A stretch of 64,000 bases of DNA from Coniferiporia sulphurascens (GCA_002794785.1 NBBA01000012.1:434001-498000); one strand, 5' to 3'. Positions 9,897 to 20,808 are shown, counted from the first letter of the stretch. Notes: generated from the sequence alone by a model not told the origin. Translations and numbers: made by a program.

Positions 9897-12800
9897 ATGC
9901 TAAGTCTTCCTGTTACCATGTCTCCAATTGTAAATTCCGATCCTTCGCTCCCCGCAATGAAGATCCCAATTTCTATGATTGTTTATGACAAAACCGTCCC
10001 CACCAACACGCTCATCGATTCTGGTGCTGAAGGCCAGTTTATTGATGCGAAATTTGTTATCAAGCATCATATACCGACATGAACGCTTGCCCGCCCCATT
10101 ACTGTTCTCAATGCGGATGGATCCACCAACGAGCACAGAACCATCACCAAGTACACTTGGCGATTGGTGCACATCAAAGGGAAATCACTCCCCCTCAAGT
10201 TACTCGTAACATCTCTAGGCAAGGAAGATGTTATCCTTGGCCTACCATGGTTAAAGAACCATAACCCGGTTATTGATTGGCATAAAGGCACTCTCACTAT
10301 CACAAAGGTCACCACCACTACTACACTCGCTCAGGAACAGGTTAAAGACACTAAACCTGTGGAAAAGATGATCCCACCTGAATACCACCGGTACCTCGAC
10401 ATCTTCCGCAAGAAATCTGCAGAACGATTCCCGACCTCCAGACCATATGACCATGCCATCGATCTCAAACCCGAGTTCATACCACGTGACTGTAAAGTCT
10501 ACCCACTGGCACCTAAGGAACTGGCAGCACTCAACGAATTCCTGGATGAAAATCTATGCAAAGGATATGTCCGGCCATCCAAATCACCCATGGCATCTCC
10601 TTTCTTCTTTGTCGGGAAAAAGGACACTAGTCTTCGCGGATGCCAGGATTATCGAGCCCTTAATGAAGGAACCATTAAGAACGCATACCTGTTACCCCTG
10701 ATTAGCAATCTCATGGACAAACTGAAAGGCGCCAAATACTTTATGAAACTCGACCTCCACTCTGGCTATAATAACATCAGGATAAAAGACAGTGATCAAT
10801 GGAAAGCCACTTTTAAAACTCCCCATGGATTATTCGAACTGACCATCATGTTTTTTGGGTTATGCAATTCACCTGCCACCTTCCAAGCATTCATGGATGA
10901 TACCTTCCATTTCGTAATTCTCGAAGACGGGACCATGATATACATGGATGACATGCTCATCCCAGCCAACTCAATGGAAGAACTTCACCAACGCACTTGC
11001 CGAGTTCTCGATATCTGCACAGCCAATGATCTTTATTGCAAACTGGAGAAATGCCTATTTGGGGTACAATGCATCGAATTTTTGGGGATGATCATCACCC
11101 CGGATAACATTCACATGGATCCAGTCAAGCTTGCAGGAATTGCTGATTGGCCTACCCCGTGTACCATTAAACAACTCCGAAGCTTCATGGGATTCTGTAA
11201 CTATTACAGATGGTTCATCCCCAGCTTCTCAGATAGTGTATATCCGCTTAACGAGCTCACCCACACCAACGAACAATGGAAATGGACACCTGAACGAGAC
11301 CAAGCGTTTACGAAACTTAAAATGCTCTTTTTGGATAAACCAGCATTACTTGTACCTGACCCCACCAAGCCATTTATCCTAGAAACAGACGCATCTAAAG
11401 TGGCTTCCGGAGCCGTCCTCTATCAGGCAAACTCTAATGGTGATCTCCAACCGTGCAGCTACATATCTGAAACATTCGGACCCGCCCAACAGCGCTATGA
11501 AGTATATGACAGAGAACTTCTTGGCATTATATGAGGCCTTGAAGCATGGCAACACTACCTACTCGGCAACCTGCATACAACCACGATCTGGTGCAATCAC
11601 AAAAACTTGTCGTACTTCCAATCGGAGCACCGCTTAACCCCAAGACAATCGCAATGGAACCTGTTTCTATCCCAGTTCAACTGTGTCATCACCCACCGCC
11701 CAGGAAAGTCCATTCCCGGCGCTGACACATTATCTAGACGCCCAGATCATGGCGAAGAACCACTAGAAGAACATATTATGTTGCCAGAAACACTGTTTAT
11801 TGGAACAATCAATATCGATCTCCAGAACCATATCTGCGATGCTCAGGAAAAGGACTCCTTTGCGAAAACGATCCAGGATGCACGGGCTTTAAAAAACCCA
11901 TCTCCTTTCCGATTTTCTCTTGATGACTGGACCACCGATTCGGGTCTTCTCCAATACCAGAAACGAGTCTACATACCAGACAATGTGGAAATCAAACGAG
12001 AAATCTTACAGATGTTCCATGACCTCCTGTCATTTGGCCACCCTGGGGTATTCAAAACCTCCCAATTAGTGCGACAACACTATTGGTGGCCTGGCCTAAC
12101 TGTCTTTGTGGGAAACTACGTCAAAGGATGCGCCACGTGTCAACAGATGAAAATCAACACGCACCCGACCAAGCCACCAATGCTTCCGATACCCGTGGAC
12201 GCCTCTATGCTCCCATTTCAATCGGTATCCATGGATTTCATCACCAACCTGCCGACATCCAATGGATATGACTCCATAATGGTAGTAGTGGACCATGACT
12301 CATCTAAAGGAATTATTCTTATTCCCTGCAACAAAACCATTGACGCACTTGGAACAGTGAAGTGTTACCACAACAATGTGTATTGGCGTTTCGGACTCCC
12401 CAAACGCATTATCTTGGATAGAGGACCCCAATTCGCATCACAAGTTTTCCAGATGCTATGCAAGCGCCTCGGAATTAAATCTAAACTGTCAATGGCATAC
12501 CACCCTCAAACGGACAGGCAAACCGAATGTGCCAATCAAGAAGTTGAGGCTTATCTGCACATTTATTGCAGCACATCGCCTCACTCTTGGGCTGATTCAC
12601 TCACAGACCTGGAATTCTCACACAATATCCAGACCCATTCAGTTACCAAGACCTCGCCATTCACCGTCATGCTAGGGTACAACCCTATACCCATCCCCTC
12701 AGTGATAGAAGATACCGATCTCCCATCACTCTCACAGTGCCTGCGCCTACTTTCATCAATCAGGAAAGAAGCACTCACTGCCCATGATCTAGCCCGCGCT

Positions 12801-13265
12801 CACATGGCACATTTCGGAGCACAAGGCTTCAAACCATTCAAACTTGGAGACAAGGTTTGGTTAGAAGCCACAAATTTACATTTTTCCAACTGATCCCGCA
12901 AATTGTTGCCTAAATGAGAGGGACCATTCACCATAATCCAGGTACTATCACCTCTGAATTATCGCCTCAAATTGCCAGACGCATGGCGCATACACCCCGT
13001 TTTCCATGCCTCACTTCTTTCGGCATACTCGGAGACCAAAGCACACAGACCTCCATTCAGTCAACTGCCACCTGACCTGATAGAAGATCAGCAGGAATAC
13101 GAAATTGAGGCCATTGTCTCCCACAAGGGCGCCGGAAACAGACAACGTTTCCTAGTCAAATGGACCAGCTACCCCTCTTCTGAAAACCAATGGTTAGCTG
13201 AAAAAGACCTTTCACATGCTTCGGACATTTTAGAAATGTATAAAACCCTCAAAAAAATCACCTAA
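9897..13265 (+). pseudogene. pol: Pol polyprotein: protease, RT, RNase H, integrase, chromodomain (broken)
   Basis: One frame runs from 9897 to 13265 with four in-frame stops, all TGA: at 10080-10082, 11532-11534, 12891-12893 and 12915-12917. The retropepsin has IDSGAEGQFID near 10015 and ILGLPWL near 10235. The reverse transcriptase covers about 10380-11000 and has [24 protein letters not shown] and YMDD. RNase H starts at [15 protein letters not shown] (about 11380). The integrase has the His/Cys zinc region (FGHPG, then CATCQQ near 12130) and the catalytic blocks SMDFITNLP, ILDRGPQFAS and YHPQTDRQTECANQ. A chromodomain (EYEIEAIVSHKG to HASDILEMYK) fills 13095-13250; in other elements it binds histone marks and guides integration. 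Nothing suggests frameshifts, only point decay. ORF3 follows about 30 nt downstream. Confidence 0.93.
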
Positions 13266-13299
13266 AGTTCTTCATCTGCCCCACCTCTTCTCTTATGCC

Positions 13300-13859
13300 T
13301 GTTAAGCTCAACGGTTACGTGGTGATTGATGTCGGGGCTTCCTGATCGTCAAGGCTGATGGTTACGGCAACGGGGCTTCCTTGATGTCGTAAGTCGAGGG
13401 TGATCGTCGGTGGGGCTTCCTGATCGACGATGTGGACGCGGTAGGCTTCTTGGAGGAGTCAGGTTATGACGAAGTGACTAGTGGCTTAGTAGCGCACAGT
13501 AAACTGGTGGTAACAGATAATGGGCTTGTATGAACAAAGAGCACAAGCTTAGGGCTTGTGCTGCTGAAGTTACATGCTTATATGCTACTCTATGTGTTTG
13601 CTACTGTAGCGACTTGGTTAGGTATGTTTGCCAGACTATGGAAGGTCGTGGGGACTCAAGGAAGGCCTTGGTAATACAAGTACGGTGATCAGTAGGCAAA
13701 GTACGCCATGATGGTGCAGTAAGGCGTCATCATGGTGTCTTATGGCGCAAGACGAAATAAGGATGAGTAAGGCAGAGAAATGGGGGAGTTGCGCTGACTG
13801 ATGATGACGAAGGAGAAGTGAGTCAGCGCAATGAGGGAAAGTAAAGGAAAATTGTAACA
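13300..13859 (-). repeat. Solo LTR, gypsy family 1, in the gypsy element
   Basis: It is a 560-bp inverted copy of the family 1 LTR (TGTTAAGCTCAAC ... AATTGTAACA on the plus strand), flanked by exact ATGCC duplications at 13295-13299 and 13860-13864. It lies between pol and ORF3, and its target duplication contains the ORF3 start codon. The internal part of this younger copy was removed by LTR-LTR recombination. Confidence 0.95.
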
Positions 13860-15186
13860 ATGCCCACTGCCTACATCACCATCAACAACCACCTCTGGTA
13901 CCTCGCTATTGTCATACCGGGAGGTCTCTTCGTACTAGTCTGTGCTCTCACCACCACCATCCGCACTTGCACCCATCGCACCCCGCACATCCGCTACCCC
14001 ACCGTGGCTAACCGTCGACCTCTCTCTCCAACGCTTCCCATCCAAAACCCTCCGACAGAGATCCGCCACCTGGAATACCAACCACGCAGATCCGCACCTA
14101 CATGCCAGGACATAATCGACCAGCTTAGACGTACCTTCCCAGCCGACTTTGCTCAACCCTCAGACCTCACTGAGATAGAGTTCAAAATTGAAGGACTGGA
14201 AAACCAGCTAAGTCGCACAGAACCACCCTCTGTCGACCTCCTCCTTCACCTTGCCAATCTACATGACCAGGCAGTCATCTTCCATGAGCTCGCCCTTGCA
14301 GCACACCTCCAGGAACAATGGCGTCAACGCCGAGTACCGTTGCTGCCACCACCTAGCCACCCATCGCCAATTCCCGCTACAGAACCAGAACCGGCAACTC
14401 GCACCCCTCCTCCCATGTACCATCCTCCAGCACGTTCTCGCAGCCCCAGACCTGGATATGGACATCAACCGGCTCCTCGCCACTCACCTGAGGTCACACC
14501 AGGTCAACAGGATGTGCCAATGACTCAGGACACTGGAGGACATGCAGCGCCTGGCATGGCATGCACAGGAACTAACTGAATTGCTCGACTCTCGACTGGG
14601 TAATCTGGTTGACGATCTCCGGCTTCTGCGTAACACAGACTACAAGGCGCTTGAAGAAGAGGGCATTCACATGGTACTCATCCCTCTGCATCCTCAGGCG
14701 CATCTCTATCGTCCCACACCAAATCCTCCTCTTGTTCCGACCATCCCCTCTTCACCTGTGGTCACTTGTCACAACTCAGCCGCTCAGACGGAACCACGTC
14801 CCGTTCAGGTTCAACCTCCATCCCAGACATCGTCCTCATCATCCTCGCGCACACATTGCTCGGCATGCCTATCACCGGCTCACCTCACCACCTTCTGCGT
14901 ACAGTACACCTGTCCATGGTGTAACAAGAATGCTCCTGGACATCCGCCTGGGAACTGTCCCCAACACGGATGACAGTCGGCATCACCTCCCCCACTGGCA
15001 CCAGCATCTACTCCGGATGAGAACATACTGCCATCACCAACGCCACCCACTACTGGTAGGCATACAGTATGGCTATCTGATCTAGGAGCCCGCATTCTAC
15101 TTCAGTCCTACATGGATGACATTGTGGCAGGCATCAACATCGATGACATGGATATGGGGTCTAACAACGATGATCACTCCAACTAG
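13860..15186 (+). pseudogene. Gypsy ORF3, membrane-like segment plus zinc knuckles (broken)
   Basis: This third ORF lies downstream of pol and I do not recognise the family. The frame from 13860 reads through a hydrophobic stretch (LWYLAIVIPGGLFVLVCAL, residues about 12-30) that could span a membrane. A Gln/Leu-rich helical region (FKIEGLENQLSR, ALAAHLQEQW) follows. The frame then appears to shift near 14330; the +1 frame continues with LLATHLRSHQ, MQRLAWHAQELTELLDS, two CCHC knuckles (CSACLSPAHLTTFC and CPWCNKNAPGHPPGNC, 14858-14965), and an acidic tail ending at TAG 15186. TGA codons at 14521 and 14971 interrupt it. Before the solo LTR landed, the same ATG lay at 13295, 29 nt after the pol stop. 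It could be an envelope-like or an accessory nucleic-acid-binding protein; the function is unknown. Confidence 0.6.
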
Positions 15187-15664
15187 AGGGATCTAGTCCA
15201 CAATGACAGAAAACTAGCATGTGTCTGCAATGACCCTAAACTACTACTCCTGGGTATGACCTTAAAAGGCCCACTAGTGCATTTCTTCTTCTTTTTTTTT
15301 TATGCCCGTTTCTCTGCCTGTTATCGTCCTTTTTGGCAGTTTGCCTTCTCCTTATTGTTTATTGGCCTTCACTTGGCCCTATAGGCACATATGACTCGCA
15401 ATCCGGGTTAGGGATTCTTTTTGCATCTTTTTTCCGCTTTTTCACCGTCTTCAGACATCATACCATTAATTTTGGTGAAAAACCAGGATTAGGTACCAAA
15501 GAGCATGGTAGCAAACTCTGCAGTGAACCTAGCATTACACTTAAAGACCTGCTAGGCCGGCATTCTGATACACCTGGATTCTTTTTTCTCTTTTCTTGCA
15601 TTTCATCTTTTTTTGTTTGTTTATTTGACAATTCAGTGACTTGTCGATCCTAAATAGGAGGCAA
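15187..15664 (+). other. Gypsy 3' untranslated region and polypurine tract
   Basis: No ORF is convincing in this 478-bp stretch, which is T-rich (for example 15290-15300 and 15580-15620). The last bases before the 3' LTR, AAATAGGAGGCAA at 15652-15664, are the likely polypurine tract that primes plus-strand DNA synthesis. Confidence 0.6.
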
Positions 15665-16224
15665 TGTTACAATTTTCCTTTACTTTCCCTTATTGCACTG
15701 ACTCACTTCCTCTTCATCATAATCAGTCAGTGCAACTCCCCCATTTCTCTGCCTTACTCATCCTTATTTCGCCTTGCACCATAAGACACCATGATGATGC
15801 CATATTGCATCACCATGACATGCTTTGCTTACTGATAGCCCTACTTGTATTACCAAGGCATTCCTTGGGTTTCCATGACCTTCCATAGTCTGGTAAACTA
15901 CCCTACACAGGCCACTACAGTAGTAAACACATAGAGTAGCATATAAGCATGTAACTTCAGTAGCACAAGCCCTAAGCTTGTGCTCTTTGTTCATACAAGC
16001 CCATTATCTGCTACCACCAGTCTACTGTGTGCCTGTGTGCCACTAGTCACTTTGTCGTAACCTGACTCCAATAAGAAGCCTACCGTGTCCACATCGTCGA
16101 TCAGGAAGCCCTGCCAACGATCATCTTCAACTTACAACATCTAGGAAGCCCTGTTGTCATCACCATTAGCCTCAACGATCAGGAAGCCCCGACATCGATC
16201 ACCGCATAACCATTGAGCTTAACA
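15665..16224 (+). repeat. 3' LTR, gypsy family 1
   Basis: It is 560 bp long with the same ends as the 5' LTR. Differences from the 5' LTR are mainly transitions at former CpG sites, including places where one LTR has TG and the other CA. The 3' flank is a minus-strand LINE remnant unrelated to the 5' flank. Confidence 0.95.
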
Positions 16225-16243
16225 CTGGGTCCGAGTCCTGGGT

Positions 16244-16820
16244 TTTATTATTATTATTATTATTATTATTCCTGCAGTATTACATAATTACAAGCTGCCC
16301 CCCTGAAGGGGGGGCCCTAACTACATAACAACAGAGGCGCCTGTCATTGTGCATCGCACAAAACTGGGCGGGGGCCCTGCTCCCCGAAGGGTGCCGAAGT
16401 ATGGAGGGCCCCTATTAGTACGTGACAAATGAAGAGGGAGGAGTACATATCACTACGATGATACCAAGCGGATGAATGCAGGCAAAAGAGGTAGCTTAGA
16501 ATGGAGAAGGGGAGGGTGAGAGCACTGGCCGAGACATATGGTTAGGAGTCTGAAAGGCGGTCACAGATCTGAGAGAAAGGGTGGGAGCGTACCTGAGAGA
16601 AAGGGCGGGAGCGTACCTGAGAGCTCCAAGAGCGCCAGGTCCAAGTCCTGGGTATGGGGTCCGAGCATACGACGCATGTAGTCCCTAAGGAGGTCCAAGT
16701 CCATATCCTCATCGGTGGGGTGGCTGTCTAGTTCCATCGCAGCAAAGGCCAGGCCAGAATTAAAGGGCACCCTTGCGGGACCCCACTACGCATGCACCTT
16801 CCTCATGACATAGATGCCCA
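16244..16820 (-). mobile_element. Small X-LINE chimera B (577 bp)
   Basis: It is flanked by GTCCGAGTCCTGGGT at 16229-16243 and 16821-16835. On the minus strand it has only the last 67 nt of X (16820-16754, with the GCAA-loop hairpin and TTAATTCTGG), then a LINE end from the LAFAAMELD codons through the ORF2 stop at 16561 and the 3' UTR to a TTATTA-type tail. The coding end contains a short direct duplication (SGTLPPFL twice). The 3' hairpin of the beta type lies at 16296-16315. Confidence 0.85.
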
Positions 16821-17693
16821 GTCCGAGTCCTGGGTGCGGGGTCTGAGCATACAACACATGTAGTCCCATAGGAGGTCCAGGTCCATATCCTCATCGGTGG
16901 GGTGGCCGTCTAAGTCCATGGCAGCAAATGCTAGCCGAATGGCGCCTGAGGTCCGGTCTGTTAGGCGGTTTAGGTGCCCTGTCAGCTTAAGCCAATGGCG
17001 CAAAACCAGGAGACAGTGTTCATCAGCCCACTCTGAATGGTGGACTGGGAGAGGGTCGCAAGGTGGCCACTGTTACAATTTTCCTTTACTTTCCCCTCTG
17101 CGCTGACTCACTTCCTATTCGTCATCATCAGTCAGCGCAACTCCCCATTTCTCTGCCTTACTCATCCGCATTCACCTTGCACCATACAATGCCATGATGA
17201 CGCCTTATTCCACCATCATGACGAGCTTTGCTTACTGATACCTTCACTTGTATTACCAAGACATTCCTTGGGGTTCCATGACCTTCCATAGTCATGTAAA
17301 CATACTAATACATGACCCTACAGTAGCAAACACATAGAGTAGCATATAAGCATGTAACTTCAGTAGCACAAGCCCTAAGCTTGTGCTCTTTGTTCATACA
17401 AGCCCATTATCTGCTACCACCAGTCTACTGTGCGCCACTTGGCCATTAGTCACTTCATCGTAACCCGACACCCCTAAGAAGCATCTCACATCCACATCAT
17501 CGATCAGGAAGCCCCACCGACAATCACCTTCGACTTACGACATCTAGGAAGCCCTGTTGCCGTACCATCCGTTCCGACGATCTAGAAGCCCCGACGTCGA
17601 TCACCACGTAACCATTGAGCTTAACAGCCACATGCATCGTATCCATGGGTGGAAAGTGCTGCAGCTGCCTAAGATGTGGGCGGTCAACTGCGC
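16821..17693 (-). pseudogene. LINE ORF2 C-terminal region of chimera A (broken)
   Basis: The minus strand encodes the C-terminal Cys/His region and tail of LINE ORF2, from AQLTAHILG through EWADEHCLLVLRHWLKLTGHLNRL and AIRLAFAAMDLDGHPTDEDMDLDLL to about the GPRTQDSD block, where chimera B has been inserted. A solo LTR at 17071-17626 divides it; on joining across the GCCAC duplication the frame resumes. There is no reverse transcriptase, so this copy was 5'-truncated at insertion and then joined to X at 17693/17694. Confidence 0.75.
17071..17626 (+). repeat. Solo LTR, gypsy family 1
   Basis: This 556-bp LTR (TGTTACAATTTTCC ... CTTAACA) is flanked by exact GCCAC duplications at 17066-17070 and 17627-17631. 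It lies in the LINE part of chimera A. Confidence 0.95.
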
Positions 17694-18715
17694 CTAGAAT
17701 TAAGAGCACCCTTGCGGGACTCAAACAACACATGTACCTTCCTCGGGATATGCAGCAACCAAAACTGCTCCCACTGTCCTCTACGACATATGGATGCTAT
17801 ATTGGAGCACTAGGGTAAGGTGTGCCGCACCAGGAGGCCACCCCGGGTGCAGGTTGCGGCGCCATAGGCACTACTCCACCCATATGGAATGACCCCCCTA
17901 CCCTACACATTCCCTCCCCAACCATAGAGGTCCTGTAGAGTACCGCTGCACTTCTGGGAATCAACTTAAGCCCATAGTGGGAATTACCCCCACATGAACT
18001 GATGGAGGATTTAGTCCTCTGGAGCCACTATGGGGGACTATCCCACAGCACTATGGCCCGAGACACTACACTTCAGCATGCCAGGATGCCGACACACGCT
18101 CCATGCAGGCCCTTTCCCATGCCCTGGCACATGCTTCAGAAACAGCCATTACAGCTGGAATACTCAGGTACCAAGGTCATGGGACAAGCGCCCAGTCAAC
18201 CCCCAGCCCCGCTTCTGGATCTGCAATTGTACCAGGATCTCTGTCTCGCATACCCGACCCCAGTGGCAAAGCCGTCCCAGGGAGTAAGGGATACTAACCA
18301 CCTCAAGAGGGTCCAACCCACCCAAGAGGCCCACAGTGCCCTGTCACCTTTCAGTGTCGGGTGGTTCTTACCACCATGCCATGTGTTATGAGCCCCCTAT
18401 CTCCTTTTAGCATGAGGTGCTGTCATCAGAGACCCTGTTGGGAATTTGGGGGGGCAGTTTTTGATTTGTCATGCCAGGGACAACGCGGGCTCCGAGGTAC
18501 CCAGGAGGGCAGTGCTCAGCACCTGAAGGTGCGATCTGGGTTGCCCCAAACCGAGGTCTCCTGACCGAAGCCGCCCACTGTGAGGCAGGGGGTTTCCCCC
18601 CCCCCTGTGAGGACATTAACATCATGTCCCCCCCGCCTAGCCCATGTACAATGCAGGCTAGACTAGCATGCCGCCCCGAGAGAGCAGCACAGATGCCAGA
18701 AGGATACATGCTCAC
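17694..18715 (-). repeat. X sequence, 3' portion (chimera A)
   Basis: This is repeat X in minus orientation; the other copies are at 33414-33655 (the rest of this one), 37897-39165, 39300-39671 with 42387-43263, and 41050-42372. No coding capacity is consistent between copies. Its 3' end on the minus strand is the hairpin CCC-GCAA-GGG followed by TTAATTCT(GG). Bases 18702-18715 (GGATACATGCTCAC) form the left target duplication of the LINE pair that splits it. Confidence 0.75.
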
Positions 18716-18773
18716 CATCCTTCTTGACCAGTAACCACCACCATCAACTAGTGCGGGCAGCTAAAACTCCCCC

Positions 18774-20790
18774 ATGTCGAACCCCAGTGGATACAGGAAT
18801 GCTCTACGATCGACTCAACCACCCCTCCCACCTCCCTCATCGGCCAGCGCTGATGCCAACAGGGCCGCCAGGGCCGCCGCCAACTGGGTGGCCGCTGGCA
18901 ACACTGCTGCCGCACTACACAGCACGACCCCCACCCCTGCCCAAATCGACCCAGGCCTCCTGGCGTCATCTCCAGACGCTCTCCATCTCGCCCCGTCCCC
19001 CGTCATCGGAGTCTTGAACACCGAGTTCACTCACATGTTCGAGCACATCAGCCACCCCCCCTCAGTAGGTTCCAACACCTCAGAAGAAGTCCAAGGATGC
19101 GAAATGGAGGACATCCTCGAGAACCCACACACACCTTCGCCGCCGCTCACCAACAAGCACTCATCGGAAGCCCTCTCCCCACACACCCCCCGACCCTGCC
19201 CTCAGACCAGTTTGAGCCGCACACATCGAAGTTTATGTACTCCCTCTCCCATGCACTGGAGGACTTCGACTGGAAGACCCATTGTGCCAATGCCACAGAG
19301 ACCGACTGGGCAGCCGGCCAGTTTGTTGGTGACCTCCTATGGAACGTCCAACAGACCATTGCTGGAGTTTTTAGGGATGAGAAGGACCCCCAACACATCA
19401 TCTCCCGCAACTTGGAGATGGCCTACAACTTCGCAAGGGAGGGGGCAGTAGCCTCCCTTCCAGCGCCCTTCGCCCCAGCTCCCCCCCAGCAAAGGACCCC
19501 GGCCACCACTCCCCAACCCTCTGCCCCAATCAGGACCCCCAGAACGCCAACATGTCGCCGGATGTGGCTGCGCTGACTAACATCATTAAGCAGCTCACCA
19601 CAGAAGTCGCAACCATCTCCCAGCAAGTCTCCACGCTTGTCAACCGGCCTGTGCCCCAAGCCCCACAGGCCTCGAAGGCCCAGGCCCCCACCACCACCAC
19701 CGCCCAGTCTGCTATCACTGCGGCACCAACTTCCTATGCCCAGGTGGCAGCCGCCCCGGCCCCACCTACAGCCTCCAACCCCAACCCCATCACACTGGCT
19801 CTGGGCACCATCTTCACAATGGTGACCCACAAGAAGAAGAAAAAGCAATGCCAGGTCCCACCCCCGCCCCCGATGTACACCAAGGATCCGACCCTAGTCC
19901 TCATCCTGACTGTCACCCTCAAGTCCGAGATCCAGCTCCTGGCTATGCACCTTACCACCACAGCATGTGAGTTCTTCTCCTCCCTCCTGACTGCTGATCA
20001 GGTCACGGTCCTGGCCTCCTCCTTCAATGTGAAGGGGAACCTCGTGACCTCCTTCGCCAAGCGCCCATCCTCTGCCTCTCCCGCCACAGACACGATCATC
20101 GATCGGCACTCTGCAGTGTTTGCGACCCACATGCATGACAGGTGTCTCTTGGTGGCGGCAGACAAGATCCCCACCCAGTATGCCTTCAACCCTGTCCGAG
20201 TCCGCCCCTGGTCTGTACTCCACATCTCCATGGTGCCCTGTGTGGACTACCTCTTCAGCCAGAATGGCCACACCATTTCCCCAAAGGCCAGAATGGCTGA
20301 AATCTGGAACAACCCAGCACTCCGCCCCCTCGACTTTGTAGTCGACCCCCACTTTGCCACCACTGAAAATCACCTTCCGACTCTTCAGAAGTGCCCTGTG
20401 GCGTTCTCCTTCTCCGACCCCAACGGATCCATACGTGCACAGCTGCTCAAGCGCCCACATGTCTGGCTGTTTGGTGCCGCCCTCTCCCTCTCTGTTCCTC
20501 CCTACTGCCCTAGCCTCACCCAATGTGAGGGCTGCCAGGGCTTAGGTCACGGAACGAAAGGTTGCTGTGCCGACTGCGGAGGAGGTCATCTCACCCATAA
20601 CCACCGTAAGTTGTGCACATCCTGTGCCACCGAAGCCATCGAGGGCGACCACTGCCCTCACCCTTGCTATTGCATGAACTGCAAAGGCGACCACCCCGCC
20701 ACCCTCCCTCAATGTCCCAAGAAACAGCGCTACCACCAGATCATGGAGGCCACTGAAGGGCCCAACGACAAACACATGGAGGACCTATGA
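18774..20790 (+). pseudogene. LINE A2 ORF1 (broken)
   Basis: The start ATG at 18774 is in the same context (CCCCCATGTCGAACCCC) as in A1, A5 and C3. Two frameshifts (near 19195 and 19540) move the frame. Segments in order are the N-terminal RAARAAANWVAAGN block, the FMYSLSHALEDF to MAYNFAREGA helical block, a Pro/Ala/Gln-rich linker, KKKKK near 19830, the conserved VTVLASSFNVKGN core and the C-terminal Cys/His array. The first knuckle is CEGCQGLGHGTKGC. A short deletion right after it removes residues present in A1 (the AQPCCT stretch), which joins two Cys/His clusters. The final codons overlap the ORF2 start as ATGA. Confidence 0.85.
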
Positions 20791-20808
20791 ATAGAGACAT
20801 CTCTATTC
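20787..20808 (+). promoter_or_regulatory. ORF1/ORF2 stop-start overlap plus hairpin (A2)
   Basis: ATGA at 20787-20790 joins the two ORFs, and the same perfect 9-bp inverted repeat as in A1 occupies 20789-20808. Confidence 0.7.

Larger units (their letters stand above)
8001..16224 (+). mobile_element. Ty3/gypsy chromovirus with both LTRs
   Basis: Two 560-bp LTRs (8001-8560 and 15665-16224, both TGTTAC...CTTAACA) enclose gag, pol in the order protease-RT-RNase H-integrase-chromodomain, and a third ORF. This gene order with a C-terminal chromodomain defines the chromovirus branch of Ty3/gypsy elements. Premature TGA codons in pol show it is dead. The 5-bp flanks do not match (GATGG before, CTGGG after), and the two flanks are different LINE remnants, so recombination or a rearrangement has probably exchanged one side. 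A solo LTR of the same family is nested at 13300-13859. Confidence 0.95.
16225..18715 (-). mobile_element. X-LINE chimera A (main part)
   Basis: Read on the minus strand, this is X (rest at 33414-33655, then 18715 to 17694) joined at TTAATTCT to a 5'-truncated LINE coding end (17693 down to 16821, then 16243-16225). The tail of the chimera is missing because the gypsy 3' LTR abuts it. It is interrupted by the LINE pair at 18716-33399, a solo LTR (17071-17626) and the small chimera B (16244-16820). Confidence 0.75.

Noticed and set aside
13860..13950. Calling gypsy ORF3 an envelope gene because of the hydrophobic N-terminal segment
   Set aside because: There is one hydrophobic stretch only and no clear signal peptide plus C-terminal anchor, and two zinc knuckles suggest nucleic-acid binding. 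I left the function open.
16244..16275. TTATTATT and T-rich microsatellites (also at 33363, 37210, 39672, 44077, 55990) as independent simple repeats
   Set aside because: Each lies at the end of a LINE 3' UTR next to a target duplication or junction, so they are retrotransposon tails.
18001..18400. Search for tRNA, rRNA, CRISPR-like arrays and bacterial features in the non-coding stretches
   Set aside because: No cloverleaf, rRNA motif or regularly spaced identical repeats were seen. These stretches are X, LTR or LINE 3' UTR sequence.
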